A stretch of DNA of 64,000 bases from Rhodocyclales bacterium (GTDB lineage Bacteria > Pseudomonadota > Gammaproteobacteria > Burkholderiales > Rhodocyclaceae). Made by a program: the position numbers and the translations under genes. The notes below the pieces were generated by a model that had not been told where the DNA came from, did no database searches, and saw nothing but the letters and a program-made list of their open reading frames with translations. The stretch is from contig JACRMV010000004.1 of NCBI GenBank assembly GCA_016235025.1, positions 427,822 to 491,821 on the forward strand, read 5' to 3'. Below, piece by piece: positions 56,269 through 64,000 of the stretch (positions are counted from its first letter, which is position 1; each line of letters begins with the position of its first letter).

Positions 56269-59200
56269 ATGACCGATCTTTCGATTATTGCCAAGCTGGC
56301 CCCCTACAAGCCGAAGCACAAGGTGCGTTTTATCACCTCCACCTCGTTGTTCGACGGACACGACGCCTCGATCAACATCATGCGCCGCATTCTGCAGGCG
56401 ACCGGTGTCGAGGTGATTCATCTCGGTCACAATCGTTCGGTCGAAGAGATTGTCACTGCCGCTCTGCAGGAAGATGTCCAAGGCATTGCGGTGTCATCCT
56501 ATCAGGGCGGCCATGTCGAATTCTTCAAGTACATGATCGACCTGTTGAAAGAGCGTGGCGGCGAAAACATCAAGGTTTTCGGCGGTGGTGGCGGCGTCAT
56601 CGTGCCGGCGGAAATTCGCGAATTGCACGATTATGGCGTGACGCATCTGTATTCGGTCGAGGATGGCCAGAAGCTTGGTTTGCAGGGGATGATCAACGAC
56701 ATGGTGGCGCGCTGTGATTTTGATCTGAGCGGTCGCGCACCGCAGGACTTGCAGGCGCTGGAAAGTGGCGATCGCCGCGCGCTGAGCCAGGTCATCACGG
56801 CACTGGAGAACAATGCCTGGCCCGCCAAGGCGAAGCAAGCCTTGCTGGATAAGGCGGCGGCACGCGCCGCCGCCTCGCCAGCGCCGACTTTGGGTATCAC
56901 CGGCACCGGCGGCGCTGGTAAGAGCTCGCTTACCGATGAGTTGATTCGTCGCTTCCGTCTTGATCAGGATGACAAGCTGAGAATAGCCGTGATTTCCATT
57001 GACCCCTCGCGCAAGCGCACTGGGGGTGCCTTGCTCGGCGACCGCATCCGCATGAATGCGATCCAGCACCCGAACATCTACATGCGCTCGCTGGCGACAC
57101 GGGATACCGGTTCGGAAGTTTCCAGGGCATTGCCTGATGTCCTCGCGGCTTGCAAGGTGGCAGGGTTTGATCTGATCGTGGTCGAGACGTCCGGGATTGG
57201 CCAGGGCGATGCTGCCATCGTGCCGCTGGTTGATGTCTCGATGTATGTGATGACGCCGGAATTCGGCGCGGCTTCGCAGCTTGAAAAAATCGATATGCTG
57301 GATTTTGCCGATTTCGTGGCGATCAACAAGTTCGATCGCAAGGGCGCGGAAGATGCGCTGCGCGATGTCCGCAAGCAGTACCAGCGTAACCGTGAACGCT
57401 TCTCGGAAAAGACCGAGGACATGCCGGTGTACGGCACCATGGCGGCGCGCTTCAATGATGACGGCGTGACGGCGCTGTATCAGGCGCTGATTCCCGGGCT
57501 GGCTGCGCATGGCCTCAAGCTTGAGCCGGGACGGCTGCCTGCGGTGAGCGGCAAACATTCCTCGGCGGGACGCGCCATCGTGCCGCCGGATCGGGTGCGT
57601 TACCTGGCCGATGTTGCCGATGCATTGCGTGACTATCACAAACAGGTCGCAGCGCAAGCGCGGGTGGCGCATGAATGCCAGGCCTTGGTGACGGCGCAGA
57701 GGATCTTTAAAAGCTGCGGCAAGGAGGTGAAGGATTTCGGCGAGTTGATCGAGTCGAAGGGAAGTCAACTCACAGCACACGCGAAGAAGCTCCTGGCCCA
57801 ATGGCCGGACATGCAGCAGGCCTACGCCGGGGACGATTATGTCGTGAAGATTCGCGACAAGGAGATTCGTACCCGGCTGGTTACGGAGACCTTGTCCGGC
57901 ACAAAAATCCGCAAGGTCGTGCTGCCGCGTTTCGAGGATCAAGGTGAGTTGCTGCGTTTTCTGATGAAGGAGAACGTCCCGGGCAGTTTTCCCTACACTG
58001 CCGGCGTGTTTGCCTTCAAACGCGAGAATGAAGACCCGACCCGGATGTTCGCCGGCGAAGGCGATGCATTCCGCACCAACCGCCGCTTTCGCCGCGTTTC
58101 TGAAGGCCTGCCGGCGAAACGGCTATCGACCGCGTTTGATTCAGTCACGCTCTATGGCTGCGATCCCGATCCGCGTCCAGACATCTACGGCAAGATCGGC
58201 AACTCCGGCGTTTCGATCGCCACGCTGGATGACATGAAAGTGCTGTACTCCGGGTTCGACCTGTGCGATCCGGCAACCTCGGTTTCGATGACCATCAACG
58301 GCCCGGCGCCGATCATCCTGGCGATGTTCCTCAATGCGGCAATCGACCAGCAGATCGAGAAATTTCATCCGCAGAATGGCCGCGATCCGACCGACGACGA
58401 GGTGGAAAAGATACGCGAATGGGCATTATCCAGCGTGCGCGGCACGGTGCAGGCGGACATTCTCAAGGAAGATCAGGGTCAGAACACCTGCATTTTCTCC
58501 ACCGAGTTCGCCCTGAAGATGATGGGTGACATCCAGGAGTATTTCGTTCATAACCAGGTGCGCAATTTCTATTCGGTGTCGATCTCGGGCTATCACATTG
58601 CCGAGGCTGGAGCGAATCCGATTTCGCAGCTTGCTTTCACCCTGGCCAACGGCTTTACCTACGTCGAGGCCTATCTGGCGCGTGGCATGCACATCGATGA
58701 TTTCGCGCCGAACCTCAGCTTCTTCTTCAGCAACGGGATGGACCCGGAGTATTCGGTGATCGGCCGCGTCGCACGTCGGATCTGGGCCGTAGCGATGAGG
58801 AACCGCTATGGCGCCAACGAGCGCAGCCAGAAGCTGAAGTATCACATACAGACCTCCGGCCGCTCGCTGCATGCGCAGGAGATGGACTTCAATGATATCC
58901 GCACCACCTTGCAGGCGTTGATCGCAATTTATGACAACTGCAACAGCCTGCACACCAATGCCTATGACGAGGCCATCACCACGCCGACCGAAGAATCGGT
59001 ACGGCGCGCCATGGCGATCCAGCTCATCATCAACCGCGAGTGGGGTGTGGCAAAAAATGAGAACCCGAACCAGGGCGCCTTCCTCATCGAGGAATTGACC
59101 GATCTGGTCGAGGAAGCCGTGCTCAAGGAATTCGAGGCCATTGCCTCGCGCGGTGGCGTGCTGGGGGCGATGGAAACCGGTTACCAGCGCGGCAAGATAC

Positions 59201-59538
59201 AGGAAGAATCGATGCATTACGAACACAAGAAACATGATGGCTCGTTGCCTCTCATCGGTGTCAATACTTTCCTTAATCCGAATGGCTCCAGGGCGGCTGG
59301 CGAAATCGAGCTCGCGCGGTCGACTGATGCAGAAAAGCAGTCGCAGTTGCAGCGGCTGGCGGAGTTTCAGACCCGCAATGCAGATCAGTCGGGACCCTGC
59401 CTGGCGCGTTTGCGCCAGGCAGTGATCGAGGACAAGAATGTGTTCGCTGTATTGATGGATGCGGTGCGTTATTGCTCGCTGGGGCAGATTTCCACTGCGC
59501 TGTATGACGTCGGCGGCCAGTACCGCCGCAGCATGTGA
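56269..59538 (+). CDS. icmF: Fused isobutyryl-CoA mutase
   Basis: A 1089-residue fusion: N-terminal B12-binding domain ([14 protein letters not shown], His31 the cobalt ligand), a MeaB-like G-protein chaperone domain ([17 protein letters not shown] from residue 209, [19 protein letters not shown]) and a C-terminal acyl-CoA mutase barrel (from about 550: [36 protein letters not shown]). IcmF interconverts isobutyryl-CoA and butyryl-CoA, and some members also use pivalyl- or isovaleryl-CoA. A dispersed repeat (56866-56892) encodes AASPAPTL right before the P-loop. It stands alone, so it is not inside a larger catabolic cluster here. Confidence 0.95.
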   Translation: MTDLSIIAKLAPYKPKHKVRFITSTSLFDGHDASINIMRRILQATGVEVIHLGHNRSVEEIVTAALQEDVQGIAVSSYQGGHVEFFKYMIDLLKERGGENIKVFGGGGGVIVPAEIRELHDYGVTHLYSVEDGQKLGLQGMINDMVARCDFDLSGRAPQDLQALESGDRRALSQVITALENNAWPAKAKQALLDKAAARAAASPAPTLGITGTGGAGKSSLTDELIRRFRLDQDDKLRIAVISIDPSRKRTGGALLGDRIRMNAIQHPNIYMRSLATRDTGSEVSRALPDVLAACKVAGFDLIVVETSGIGQGDAAIVPLVDVSMYVMTPEFGAASQLEKIDMLDFADFVAINKFDRKGAEDALRDVRKQYQRNRERFSEKTEDMPVYGTMAARFNDDGVTALYQALIPGLAAHGLKLEPGRLPAVSGKHSSAGRAIVPPDRVRYLADVADALRDYHKQVAAQARVAHECQALVTAQRIFKSCGKEVKDFGELIESKGSQLTAHAKKLLAQWPDMQQAYAGDDYVVKIRDKEIRTRLVTETLSGTKIRKVVLPRFEDQGELLRFLMKENVPGSFPYTAGVFAFKRENEDPTRMFAGEGDAFRTNRRFRRVSEGLPAKRLSTAFDSVTLYGCDPDPRPDIYGKIGNSGVSIATLDDMKVLYSGFDLCDPATSVSMTINGPAPIILAMFLNAAIDQQIEKFHPQNGRDPTDDEVEKIREWALSSVRGTVQADILKEDQGQNTCIFSTEFALKMMGDIQEYFVHNQVRNFYSVSISGYHIAEAGANPISQLAFTLANGFTYVEAYLARGMHIDDFAPNLSFFFSNGMDPEYSVIGRVARRIWAVAMRNRYGANERSQKLKYHIQTSGRSLHAQEMDFNDIRTTLQALIAIYDNCNSLHTNAYDEAITTPTEESVRRAMAIQLIINREWGVAKNENPNQGAFLIEELTDLVEEAVLKEFEAIASRGGVLGAMETGYQRGKIQEESMHYEHKKHDGSLPLIGVNTFLNPNGSRAAGEIELARSTDAEKQSQLQRLAEFQTRNADQSGPCLARLRQAVIEDKNVFAVLMDAVRYCSLGQISTALYDVGGQYRRSM
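56866..56892 (-). repeat. Dispersed element, copy 13 (in icmF)
   Basis: GCCGCCGCCTCGCCAGCGCC followed by GACTTTG. It is read on the plus strand as AAASPAPTL. Confidence 0.75.
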
Positions 59539-59562
59539 GCGCAATGGCCGCGGCCATGAATG

Positions 59563-59580
59563 GAAAAGCCGGCGCTGCTA
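59563..59580 (+). repeat. Dispersed element, partial copy (after icmF)
   Basis: GAAAAGCCGGCGCTGCTA keeps the A-run and most of the core but not the tail. It lies 25 bp after the icmF stop. Confidence 0.4.
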
Positions 59581-59603
59581 AAGCTCCTGATAAGGCAACT
59601 GCA

Positions 59604-59644
59604 CAGCAGGAAGGGGCAGGGTTCTACCCTGCCCCTTCCTGCTG
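59604..59644. terminator. Long hairpin downstream of icmF
   Basis: A perfect 18-bp stem beginning CAGCAGGAAGGGG with a five-base loop (59622-59626). No T-run follows. It could terminate or stabilise the icmF transcript. Confidence 0.55.
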
Positions 59645-59866
59645 TGGATGCGCCACAGGGCGGTCGGACAACAAACGCTCGCCTTTGCATGATTGGACTT
59701 TCCGCTTCGCGGACGGTTTCCTCGTTATAGCGGATGGCAAGACGGCGGCACAAGGCCCGTCTGTGTGCTCGACCTCACGCGCCTTGTCGGGGCCAATGCC
59801 GCAGGGCAAAACAGCTCGTCGTTTTGTCTCGTTAATCGCAACAAGAAAACCTGCGCCTGGATTTGA

Positions 59867-60253
59867 AACAGGCAGCGCGCCGCGACAATGACACACCACT
59901 ACAAGCGCAACAGCACGACGACGCTGTTTGCCGCGCTCAATGTGCTGAATTGGCAGGTCATAGGCCAATGTCAGCAGCACCACGCTCACGCCGAGTGGTT
60001 GAATTTCCTGCGCAAGATTGACCGCGAGGAGCCCAAGGACAAGACGCTGCATCTGATCGCCAACAACTACGCCACACACAAACATCCGGTTGTGCAGGAC
60101 TGGCTCGCGAAACATCCGTGCTTCAACATGCACTTCACGCCGACCTCGGTGTCGTGGCTCAACATGGTCGAGCGATTCTTCCGCGACATCCTGCAGAAGG
60201 TCATTCGTGCCAACAGCCGCTTAAGTTCCAAACAGAATGCAACACTACACTAG
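59867..60253 (+). pseudogene. IS630-family transposase remnant
   Basis: The frame encodes RAATMTHHYKRNSTTTLFAA, WQVIGQCQQHHAHAEWLNFL, KTLHLIANNYATHKHPVVQD and SVSWLNMVERFFRDIL, the C-terminal half of an IS630 DDE transposase. The N-terminal half is missing (stop at 59864-59866) and homology breaks after RDIL. The usual Asp in LHLI(V/C)DNYATHK is Asn here, so the catalytic site is broken as well. No terminal repeats were seen. Confidence 0.8.
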
Positions 60254-60256
60254 CCG

Positions 60257-61069
60257 ATGAAAACCAATAACGGAGCACCGCACGTGGCTTCCCTCGAGCC
60301 GGAGTACAGGGGCAACGAAAATCCTTTCGGTGCGGGCGGCATATCAGACTCCGGGGTTGATTGTGCGCAGTGCAGTCTGCGCGAACTGTGTTTCCCGCCG
60401 AATCTTGCCGATGAGGAGATGAGGAATATCGATGTGCTGGGTGGAAAGCGGCGCAAGTTGGTTCGCGGACAGAGCCTGTTCCGTGCCGGCTATCCATTTG
60501 AGTCGCTTTACGTTGTCAAGACCGGATTCTTCAAGACCGAGGTGCTGACCGAGGACGGTCGTACTCAGGTCACCAGCTTCCCGATGGCGGGTGAAATTCT
60601 CGGGATGGATGGCATCAGCACTGAGGCTCACAGTTGCGACGTCATTGCGCTTGAAGACAGCGAAGTCTGCCTGTTCCCGTTCCATGAGATCGAGGCGCTC
60701 TCGGCGCAGATGTCTGCGTTGCGACGTCATTTGTACAAAATTCTGAGCCGCGAGATTGTTCGCAATCAGGGGCTGATCGTGATGCTGGGTACAATGTGTG
60801 CAGAAGAGCGTGTGGTCGCTTTTTTGCTTAATCTCTCGGAGCGGTTTGCCGCGCGTGGTTATTCACCGGTTGAGTTTCATCTGCGCATGTCGCGCGAGGA
60901 AATCAGTTCCTACCTCGGCCTGACGATCGAGACCGTGAGCCGGGCGTTCAGTCACTTGCGCGAGGCGAAGCTGATCGACGTCGACAAAAGACATATTCAT
61001 TTGTTCGATATTCCAGGATTGCAAGCCCTGCTGGCCAAGCCGGCTGCTGCCAAAAACATTTTTCAGTAG
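60257..61069 (+). CDS. fnr: FNR-family oxygen-sensing regulator
   Basis: A 270-residue Crp/Fnr protein with the Cys set of oxygen-sensing FNR: Cys36, Cys39 and Cys45 (VDCAQCSLRELCF) plus Cys127 (EAHSCDVIAL), which should hold a [4Fe-4S] cluster. The helix-turn-helix EEISSYLGLTIETVSRAFSH has the E..SR recognition pattern for FNR boxes. It switches genes on under low oxygen. No FNR box was seen before its own start. Confidence 0.95.
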   Translation: MKTNNGAPHVASLEPEYRGNENPFGAGGISDSGVDCAQCSLRELCFPPNLADEEMRNIDVLGGKRRKLVRGQSLFRAGYPFESLYVVKTGFFKTEVLTEDGRTQVTSFPMAGEILGMDGISTEAHSCDVIALEDSEVCLFPFHEIEALSAQMSALRRHLYKILSREIVRNQGLIVMLGTMCAEERVVAFLLNLSERFAARGYSPVEFHLRMSREEISSYLGLTIETVSRAFSHLREAKLIDVDKRHIHLFDIPGLQALLAKPAAAKNIFQ

Positions 61070-61100
61070 CCCCCGGTACTGGACGGCGGCCAATGTACGG

Positions 61101-61547
61101 TTAGTTTGCCGGAGACGATTTGCCTTTGCTTTTGGTCTGAGCGGCTGATTTGTCGGCTGTGTTTTCGGATCGAGAGTCTCCGGTTTCAGCCTTTGCCGGG
61201 GTTTCCGGAGTTGTGGCAGGTGCGGTGTGCTGGGGAAATTGCCAAGGCCACAACGCCGGATTGGCGAATGGATTGGTGCTGGCATCGGCAGATGTGGTGG
61301 CCTGAGCCGACTGGCTAAAGGCCTGCATCGCGGTGAGTGTCGCGCGCTGCATTTCAAGCCCCTGAATGGTCATCTGTAGCATGCCAAGGTTGGTTTTGAG
61401 CCAGCCCTCCACAGCTTTAAGATCGGTCACGCGCTTGTCCAGTTCGTTGGTGTCGAGCGTGGGGGTCATCAATCCTGGTAGCGGCATGCCGGCACTCCCC
61501 CAGAGTGACTTGAGAAATTCCATTGGATCGTTGGGTGGCATATTCAT
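61101..61547 (-). CDS. phaM: PhaM-like polyhydroxyalkanoate granule protein
   Basis: A 148-residue protein with the PhaM start (PMEFLKSLWGSAGMPLPGLM), a conserved helix LDKRVTDLKAVEGWLKTNLG followed by MLQMTIQGLEMQRATLTAMQ, and a Lys/Ala/Pro-rich C-terminal tail. PhaM activates PHB synthase and ties granules to the nucleoid through its basic tail. It follows AGGGAGATGTGCC. It is convergent with fnr. Confidence 0.85.
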   Translation of the reverse strand: MNMPPNDPMEFLKSLWGSAGMPLPGLMTPTLDTNELDKRVTDLKAVEGWLKTNLGMLQMTIQGLEMQRATLTAMQAFSQSAQATTSADASTNPFANPALWPWQFPQHTAPATTPETPAKAETGDSRSENTADKSAAQTKSKGKSSPAN

Positions 61548-61638
61548 GGCACATCTCCCTGATTAAGTTTGCCCATCTTACCGCGGCAGAACGGGTGCGG
61601 CTCATTGATGAGTGGTGTATTCCCGCTGAGTTGCAATT

Positions 61639-62322
61639 TCAGGTGGCCATTGCGGCATGGGGAGTCGATAAACGAGCGGAATTGGTCACGGGTATGTTGC
61701 TTCTGACCTCGTCGGTATAGGGCAAGTGAAGGAGGTCGAGCACTTGCCGGCCGATGCCGCGACACGCATTGGCCAGAGGTGAGGGCAGGTTGCCAGCGAC
61801 TGTTTTTTGCAATAAGAGCTTGCTCGCCGAGAGCGTATTGACCGGGGCAAGAATGCGGTCACGATAGGGCCCGAGAAATTCGGCCAGGGTTTTTTCTGCT
61901 ACTTCACGCTGCCACGGATTGACTGGCCATTGCGAAGGGATTGCATAGGCGCGGGGGAATAGTTCCAGGTCACGGAGTACGGTGCGCATGTCTTCGTGTG
62001 AGTCGCGAAACGGCAACAATACCAGGTCGGCCATACCGTAGAGTTTGCAGTCCATTTCAGTGCGGTTGCCGCCGCCATCAATAACCCCCATCCATGACTT
62101 GAGCGAGCGGATCTTCGCCGCGACCTTGATCAGCGCATCGCGCGAACGGGCATCGGCGACCAGATAGCGCCGGCCGGCAGGATCGAGCGGTTCGCGACAG
62201 GTGTCGGTCAGCACGCAGACCGAGCGCTGCCCAAGCAATCCCATACCCTGGCAGAGCATGTGGGATAGCGTGGTTTTCCCTGTACCGCCTTTGTTGCCGA
62301 TGATGCAGATGATGTCTGCCAT
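61639..62322 (-). CDS. ParA/MinD-like P-loop ATPase
   Basis: A 227-residue ATPase with a deviant Walker A (CIIGNKGGTGKTTLSHMLCQ). The rest is unlike chromosomal ParA: the Walker A' and B regions read VCVLTDTCRE and MGVIDGGGNRTEMD. It is therefore an orphan member, with no ParB or parS seen. Next to phaM on the same strand, it may help position granules, which is an inference. The start at 62322 follows CAGGAG. Confidence 0.75.
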   Translation of the reverse strand: MADIICIIGNKGGTGKTTLSHMLCQGMGLLGQRSVCVLTDTCREPLDPAGRRYLVADARSRDALIKVAAKIRSLKSWMGVIDGGGNRTEMDCKLYGMADLVLLPFRDSHEDMRTVLRDLELFPRAYAIPSQWPVNPWQREVAEKTLAEFLGPYRDRILAPVNTLSASKLLLQKTVAGNLPSPLANACRGIGRQVLDLLHLPYTDEVRSNIPVTNSARLSTPHAAMAT

Positions 62323-62427
62323 TACTTGCTCCTGCCGCTCCATGCAATCAGGCACGAGGCTGAATGACGGCAATTATTCGACATCGGTGGAAAAATGAAG
62401 GCCGGAGTTGCGCGGCAATCGTTCCGT

Positions 62428-63210
62428 TTATCCGGCGGGCAGATAGACGTGGAGTCGGGTGTGGCGCCGGTCAGGGACATCGGTACTGAAGTGGGGGGCG
62501 GTTTCCGGGATGGCAAAGCTGTTGCTGATGAGGCAAGCCCCTGGCGACATTTCGGCTTGGGCTTTGGCCCACAGGCGGGACATGGGTGCTGGCGAAAGAA
62601 ATGCGTAGACCAAGGTGTAGTTGGTGAGAGAGTGGGTCCAGAAATCGCCGCGCCGGATGCTGACGTTGTCCAGTCGGCGCGAAAAGAACCAAGCCCAGAA
62701 CCAAGTCAGTGGCGCATGTTCGATACCAACGAAAAAGCAGTCCGGGCGGGCACGCGCCAGATGGCGTAGCAGGGCGCCATCGCCACAGCCAAGGTCAATG
62801 ATGCGGCAGGGCGTCGTTGGTAGCAAGTGAAGTATGGCGTTACTACTGCTCGGATTTGTAAGATAAAGCGGAACGCGGCTGCTGTTGGTGCGCCAAAAAA
62901 CCAGCAGCAAGAGAGTAAATCCGGCAAGCCAAACCCAGGGCGGCAGCGCAAGCCGGGTGGCAAGAACCATGAGAGGCAAAAAAGTGAGATGAATCGGCAG
63001 CCACCAGCCGGGCGACTTAAGCAGCCAGGCAACCAGGAGCGTGCATGCCCCTTGCAGGGCAGCAATGGACAACGGATCGGAGGGGGGCGTGCGAAATAGA
63101 ATCATCAGCAAACTACCTGCTGCCAACGTACCGAGCAGCTGTATGACTAACGCCGAGAGCAAAGGATGGTCGCCAAATTTGCGAATGGATTTATCTTTTT
63201 TAATTAACAT
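62428..63210 (-). CDS. Membrane-anchored class I SAM-dependent methyltransferase
   Basis: A 260-residue protein. The first 110 residues form about four membrane helices (LSALVIQLLGTLAAGSLLMI, WLPIHLTFLPLMVLATRLA, WVWLAGFTLLLLVFW). A cytoplasmic Rossmann methyltransferase follows, with motif I CRIIDLGCGDGALLRHLA and CFFVGIEHAPL. The substrate is unknown. The codons are less GC-rich at the start. It lies upstream of the ParA-like gene on the same strand. Confidence 0.75.
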   Translation of the reverse strand: MLIKKDKSIRKFGDHPLLSALVIQLLGTLAAGSLLMILFRTPPSDPLSIAALQGACTLLVAWLLKSPGWWLPIHLTFLPLMVLATRLALPPWVWLAGFTLLLLVFWRTNSSRVPLYLTNPSSSNAILHLLPTTPCRIIDLGCGDGALLRHLARARPDCFFVGIEHAPLTWFWAWFFSRRLDNVSIRRGDFWTHSLTNYTLVYAFLSPAPMSRLWAKAQAEMSPGACLISNSFAIPETAPHFSTDVPDRRHTRLHVYLPAG

Positions 63211-63414
63211 GTTGCCGCGAATATTCCGGTTTCCGGATTCTGAATGTGGCGGTTGTTGTGATTATCTGGCCGGATGCTTGGTGTCTGCCTGTTTGGTACG
63301 GGGGATGCCGGGTGACTCAAGGTTGAGGCCGAATTGGAATCCCATATGGCGCAATATGGCAAGTCGGTTATTTTGGCCCCAAAAAATTTGCGATAGCAGA
63401 AGGTTAGATTTTCG

Positions 63415-63443
63415 TTGACGGCTTACGTTAATTCAGAGACAAT
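63415..63443 (+). promoter_or_regulatory. Promoter of the tRNA-tuf operon
   Basis: TTGACG, 17 bases, GACAAT, with the start expected a few bases before tRNA-Tyr at 63457. No other gene lies between it and the tRNA. Confidence 0.65.
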
Positions 63444-63456
63444 TCAGGGTTTCGCT

Positions 63457-63541
<85 letters not shown>

Positions 63542-63649
63542 GGGCATTTGCTAGTGTTGTAACTTATTGCATTGGATGGTTGCTGCTGTCGTTAGTTTGA
63601 TGGTGGTGTGATTGCGGAGTTGGCGACCAATTGGATTGGGGATGGATAG

Positions 63650-63723
<74 letters not shown>

Positions 63724-63743
63724 GGTTGTGAGAAATAGAATTT

Positions 63744-63818
<75 letters not shown>

Positions 63819-63868
63819 CTTTTAACTTGAGTAGCACTTTTTATTGAATCTTCGCTGGAGTAATCGAC

Positions 63869-64000
63869 ATGGCAAAAGGCAAATTTGAGCGGACCAAGCC
63901 GCACGTGAATGTAGGGACGATTGGGCACGTAGATCATGGCAAGACGACCCTGACTGCGGCGATCACGACGATTCTGTCGGCGAAGTTTGGAGGCGAAGCG
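63869..64000 (+). CDS. tuf: Elongation factor Tu, N-terminal part (cut by the window edge)
   Basis: The first 44 codons of EF-Tu: [20 protein letters not shown], with the P-loop [13 protein letters not shown] intact. It delivers aminoacyl-tRNA to the ribosome. It follows tRNA-Thr by 50 bp, with ribosome site TGGAG, forming the usual tRNA-tufB type operon. Confidence 0.98.
   Translation, partial: MAKGKFERTKPHVNVGTIGHVDHGKTTLTAAITTILSAKFGGEA

Larger units (their letters stand above)
59539..59866. other. Non-coding stretch between icmF and the IS remnant
   Basis: About 330 bp with a partial dispersed repeat, one long hairpin and no gene I can support. Open frames across it have no recognisable protein features. 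Part of it may be decayed transposase sequence, but I could not follow the frame. Confidence 0.5.

Noticed and set aside
59624..60133. A minus-strand frame across the IS630 remnant
   Set aside because: It has no family features and is antisense to recognisable transposase sequence.

Overview
The window is a piece of chromosome from a GC-rich betaproteobacterium. This follows from gene order: two tandem lipid A acyltransferases before dapF-DUF484-xerC, cyaY/mrcA/pilMNOPQ-aroKB-dgt-gltBD in one run, a PhaM granule protein, an FNR regulator, and a tRNA Tyr-Gly-Thr-tuf operon. A Rhodocyclales/Sterolibacterium-like host is my best inference; no rRNA gene is present to fix it. Apart from the left edge it is mostly housekeeping sequence.

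Layout. 1-4.9 kb: tail of a PIN toxin, a WecA/WbpL-type sugar-1-phosphate transferase, a Phd-VapC pair and a CapD/WbpM dehydratase (end of a surface polysaccharide locus), then a DUF4230-like gene and a frameshifted small membrane gene. 5-9.5 kb: tRNA-Phe, DUF485-ActP acetate symporter, groESL with promoter and CIRCE. 9.5-14 kb: PAS-GGDEF cyclase, NnrU-like protein, PBP4, YchJ-like protein, glutathione peroxidase, DUF2237. 14-24.7 kb: metK with a structured leader, an lpxA-gnnB-gnnA lipid A cassette, two LpxL-type acyltransferases, dapF, DUF484, xerC, a DUF4213/DUF364 protein and rlmI. 24.7-29.3 kb: Zur-like regulator, outer membrane barrel and metal ABC importer. 29.4-37.5 kb: STAS protein, hslVU, AEC transporter, lptM-lysA, cyaY, mrcA. 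37.6-45.6 kb: pilMNOPQ, aroKB, dgt. 45.6-55 kb: gltBD behind a possible attenuator, then glmU-glmS. 55-59.5 kb: AraC regulator divergent from fused isobutyryl-CoA mutase icmF. 59.6-64 kb: IS630 remnant, fnr, phaM, ParA-like ATPase, membrane methyltransferase, tRNA-tuf operon.

The most unusual signal is a short dispersed repeat (core AGTCGGCGCTGGCG, about 29 bp, with an A-run on one side and ACGGCGAA on the other). It occurs about 15 times in 64 kb in both orientations. About 11 copies lie in frame inside unrelated essential or metabolic genes, read as KVGAG(E/D)TA from one strand and as A(V/S)(A/S)PAPTF from the other; the rest lie just downstream of genes. Two copies are identical over 30 bp although one is in gnnA (minus strand) and the other in a small gene of the zinc locus (plus strand). 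It behaves like an uptake-signal-type or in-frame mobile repeat that I cannot name.

Other points: a GnnA/GnnB system predicting amide-rich lipid A, next to an LpxA with an altered acyl ruler residue; terminator-like hairpins directly before metK and gltB, each within a foldable leader preceded by a plausible promoter.
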